From the NCBI RefSeq assembly GCF_011290365.1, contig NZ_CP049786.1, positions 3,162,001-3,226,000 of the forward strand: DNA of 64,000 nt. The letters run 5' to 3'. Origin of the DNA: Leclercia sp. 29361 (GTDB lineage Bacteria > Pseudomonadota > Gammaproteobacteria > Enterobacterales > Enterobacteriaceae). Numbering within the stretch: the stretch's first letter is position 1; every line of letters begins with the position of its first letter. Below, piece after piece: positions 61,251 to 64,000 of this stretch. The notes below the pieces were generated by a model. That model was not told the origin of the DNA, made no database searches, and saw nothing but the letters and a program-made list of their open reading frames with translations. A program made the position numbers and the translations under genes.

Positions 61251-62669
61251 CTACCCGTGCTGATAGCCGCCGCCCAGCGCGGAGGTGAGCTGCAGGGTGG
61301 CATCGATGTACTGCCCCTGCAGCGTGAGCGCGGCCAGGTGTTCCTGCAGGGCCGGTATTCGCGCTTCGCTGACGCGCGTTCCGGCGATAATTCCCGCCTT
61401 ATAACGCGCTTGTGCCTGGGCCACCACCCGCGCGGCATCCGCCTCAACGCGCTGCTGGTGCTGATTTTTTTCCATTAACGTTTCGACCTCGCTGGCGGTA
61501 CGGGTCACCTGATTCACCGCCTCCACCACCGCTTTGTTGTAGTTGGCGACCGACAGATTGCTTTGGGCCTGGGCGATATCGAGGTTGGCATTCAGGCGTC
61601 CGCTGTCAAAAATCGGCAGGGTCAGGCCGGCGGTGACGCCCATCTGCTGCGCCGAGGAGCGGAACAGGTCGCTTAAGTGCAGCGCATCCTGCTGCAGAAA
61701 CGCCATCAGGTTCACATCGGGATAAAATGCGGCTTTCGCGGCATCCACCTCATGCAGGGAGGCTTCGATATACCAGTGGGCTTCCTGCAGATCGGGGCGG
61801 CGGGCCAGCAGCTGGTAGCCCAGCGAGACCGGCAGCGTGGTCGCAACGGTGGGTAAGGCGTGCGGGGCGAGGGTTACCGACGGGGTATTGGTCAGGCCTT
61901 CAAGGCGTGCCTCGATGGCTTTCAGGTTGCCGTTCACCTCAGCCAGCCGCTCATCGGTTTTACCGGCATTGATGTCGGTTTCAACCCCTTCCACGGACGA
62001 GGTGATGCCCTGCTGATACAGCTCCCGGTCGGTACTGATAATATTCCCCTGCTCCTGCCTGATGGCGGTTAAGACATGCCCGATCGCAATCTGGGTCTGC
62101 CACTCCCAGTAGAGGCGCGCCACGCTGCTGGCAAGCAGCTGCCGGGTCTGTTCCAGCTCCGCCTGTTGGGCGTTAACTTTCCCGATGCGGGCCTCCACCT
62201 GGGCCCGGTCTTTGCCCCACAAATCCAGATCCCACCCAGCGGTAACGCCAAAGGTGCCGTTGGTGTACCACGGGCCGGTGGTGCCGGCCGCCGGATCGGT
62301 GATCGCAAAGGGCCCCATCAGCCCTTCGGCGGACATTTTTTGCCGTTCGGCATCGGCAGAGAAATCCACCTCCGGGCCTTCAGCAGCCATCGCCATTTTG
62401 GCCTGCGCTTCGGCAAGGGCAATGCGCTGACGGGCAATTTGCATATCCGGCGCGTCGGCCTGGGCTTTTACGATCAGGGCCGTCAGCTGCGGATCGTGGA
62501 AATCCTCCCACCACGCATTTTTGGGCCATTGCCCGGCCGCCAGCCCGGTCTCTATTTTCATGGCGGGGATCTGTTGATGAAGCGAGGCCGCCGTATCATG
62601 GTGAGGGGCACAGGCAACCAGGAAAAGGGAGAGAGGCAGGCAGAAACAGTAAAAACGTGAAGGTTTCAT
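61251..62669 (-). CDS. mdtQ: RND-type outer-membrane efflux lipoprotein MdtQ (YohG)
   Basis: A TolC-like outer-membrane factor of about 472 residues with lipobox LVA-C (CAPHHD). It has the two repeats of the NodT/OprM family, including ARLYWEWQTQIAIG and YKAGIIAGTRVSEARIPALQ. The frame is complete. In E. coli K-12 the corresponding gene is annotated as a pseudogene. The ATG at 62669 is preferred; an in-frame GTG at 62681 is possible. No pump genes are adjacent, so it would work with a pump encoded elsewhere. Fifty-one bases separate it from yohF. Confidence 0.92.
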   Translation of the reverse strand: MKPSRFYCFCLPLSLFLVACAPHHDTAASLHQQIPAMKIETGLAAGQWPKNAWWEDFHDPQLTALIVKAQADAPDMQIARQRIALAEAQAKMAMAAEGPEVDFSADAERQKMSAEGLMGPFAITDPAAGTTGPWYTNGTFGVTAGWDLDLWGKDRAQVEARIGKVNAQQAELEQTRQLLASSVARLYWEWQTQIAIGHVLTAIRQEQGNIISTDRELYQQGITSSVEGVETDINAGKTDERLAEVNGNLKAIEARLEGLTNTPSVTLAPHALPTVATTLPVSLGYQLLARRPDLQEAHWYIEASLHEVDAAKAAFYPDVNLMAFLQQDALHLSDLFRSSAQQMGVTAGLTLPIFDSGRLNANLDIAQAQSNLSVANYNKAVVEAVNQVTRTASEVETLMEKNQHQQRVEADAARVVAQAQARYKAGIIAGTRVSEARIPALQEHLAALTLQGQYIDATLQLTSALGGGYQHG

Positions 62670-62811
62670 CAGGTTATTCACATAAAAAAGAAGGCTGCAA
62701 AATACGCCCGCTGCGCTTCATTTTTTTAGGAATCGGTGGCAATCCACACTTTGTCATACCTTTACACAGATAGAAAAGGCGCCCGTCGTGTGCCCGGGCG
62801 CCCTTGCGGCA

Positions 62812-64000
<1,189 letters not shown>

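Overview
The window is a stretch of Enterobacteriaceae chromosome, most likely from the Enterobacter/Leclercia/Lelliottia group. The backbone follows the E. coli K-12 47-min region gene for gene: trhP(yegQ), cyaR, yegS, fbaB, yegTUVW, thiD-thiM, rcnB, mrp, metG, yehS, btsR-btsS, mlrA, yohO, osmF-yehYXW, bglX, dld, pbpG, yohC, yohD, yohF, mdtQ. Codon use is GC-rich, and REP-type and related inverted repeats sit between genes. Names rest on remembered protein families and this synteny; no database was searched.

Layout. Bases 1-3403 hold trhP, the CRP-linked sRNA CyaR, a small unknown ORF and the lipid kinase gene yegS. Bases 3524-9882 hold a leftward operon with an enolase-superfamily enzyme and a complete five-gene dipeptide-type ABC importer, with a good CRP-like site upstream. 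Bases 10134-16998 hold fbaB, the nucleoside-related yegTUV cluster with its GntR-type neighbour yegW, and thiM-thiD.

The most unusual part is 17046-23659. A 6.5-kb AT-rich island appears to have inserted into the thiM TPP riboswitch itself. A 50-bp aptamer segment (one mismatch) is directly repeated at both ends. The thiM-side copy is a complete aptamer whose 5' half and promoter come from the island. The far copy keeps the native 5' half, lacks the native 3' half, and now lies just upstream of the integrase gene. Cargo is a three-helix membrane protein, a GIY-YIG/T5orf172-type protein and an HNH-like phage protein. Two IS3-family elements without target duplications have removed the integrase catalytic half and broken a secreted-protein gene.

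Bases 23907-28464 carry two tandem orphan type VI secretion PAAR-effector/immunity modules. They share an 830-bp near-identical core but have different PAAR heads, glycine-rich tails and immunity proteins. Bases 28869-36254 hold a lipoprotein, dat-ddc (1,3-diaminopropane synthesis) and a gfcE-etp-etk group without gfcABCD.

From rcnB (36754) onward the backbone resumes, apart from a three-gene leftward unit at 48422-52614 (GH28 family protein, GPH transporter, and an MFS transporter with an in-frame amber stop), a phosphinothricin-type acetyltransferase after dld, and a GH1 6-phospho-beta-glucosidase cut by the window end.
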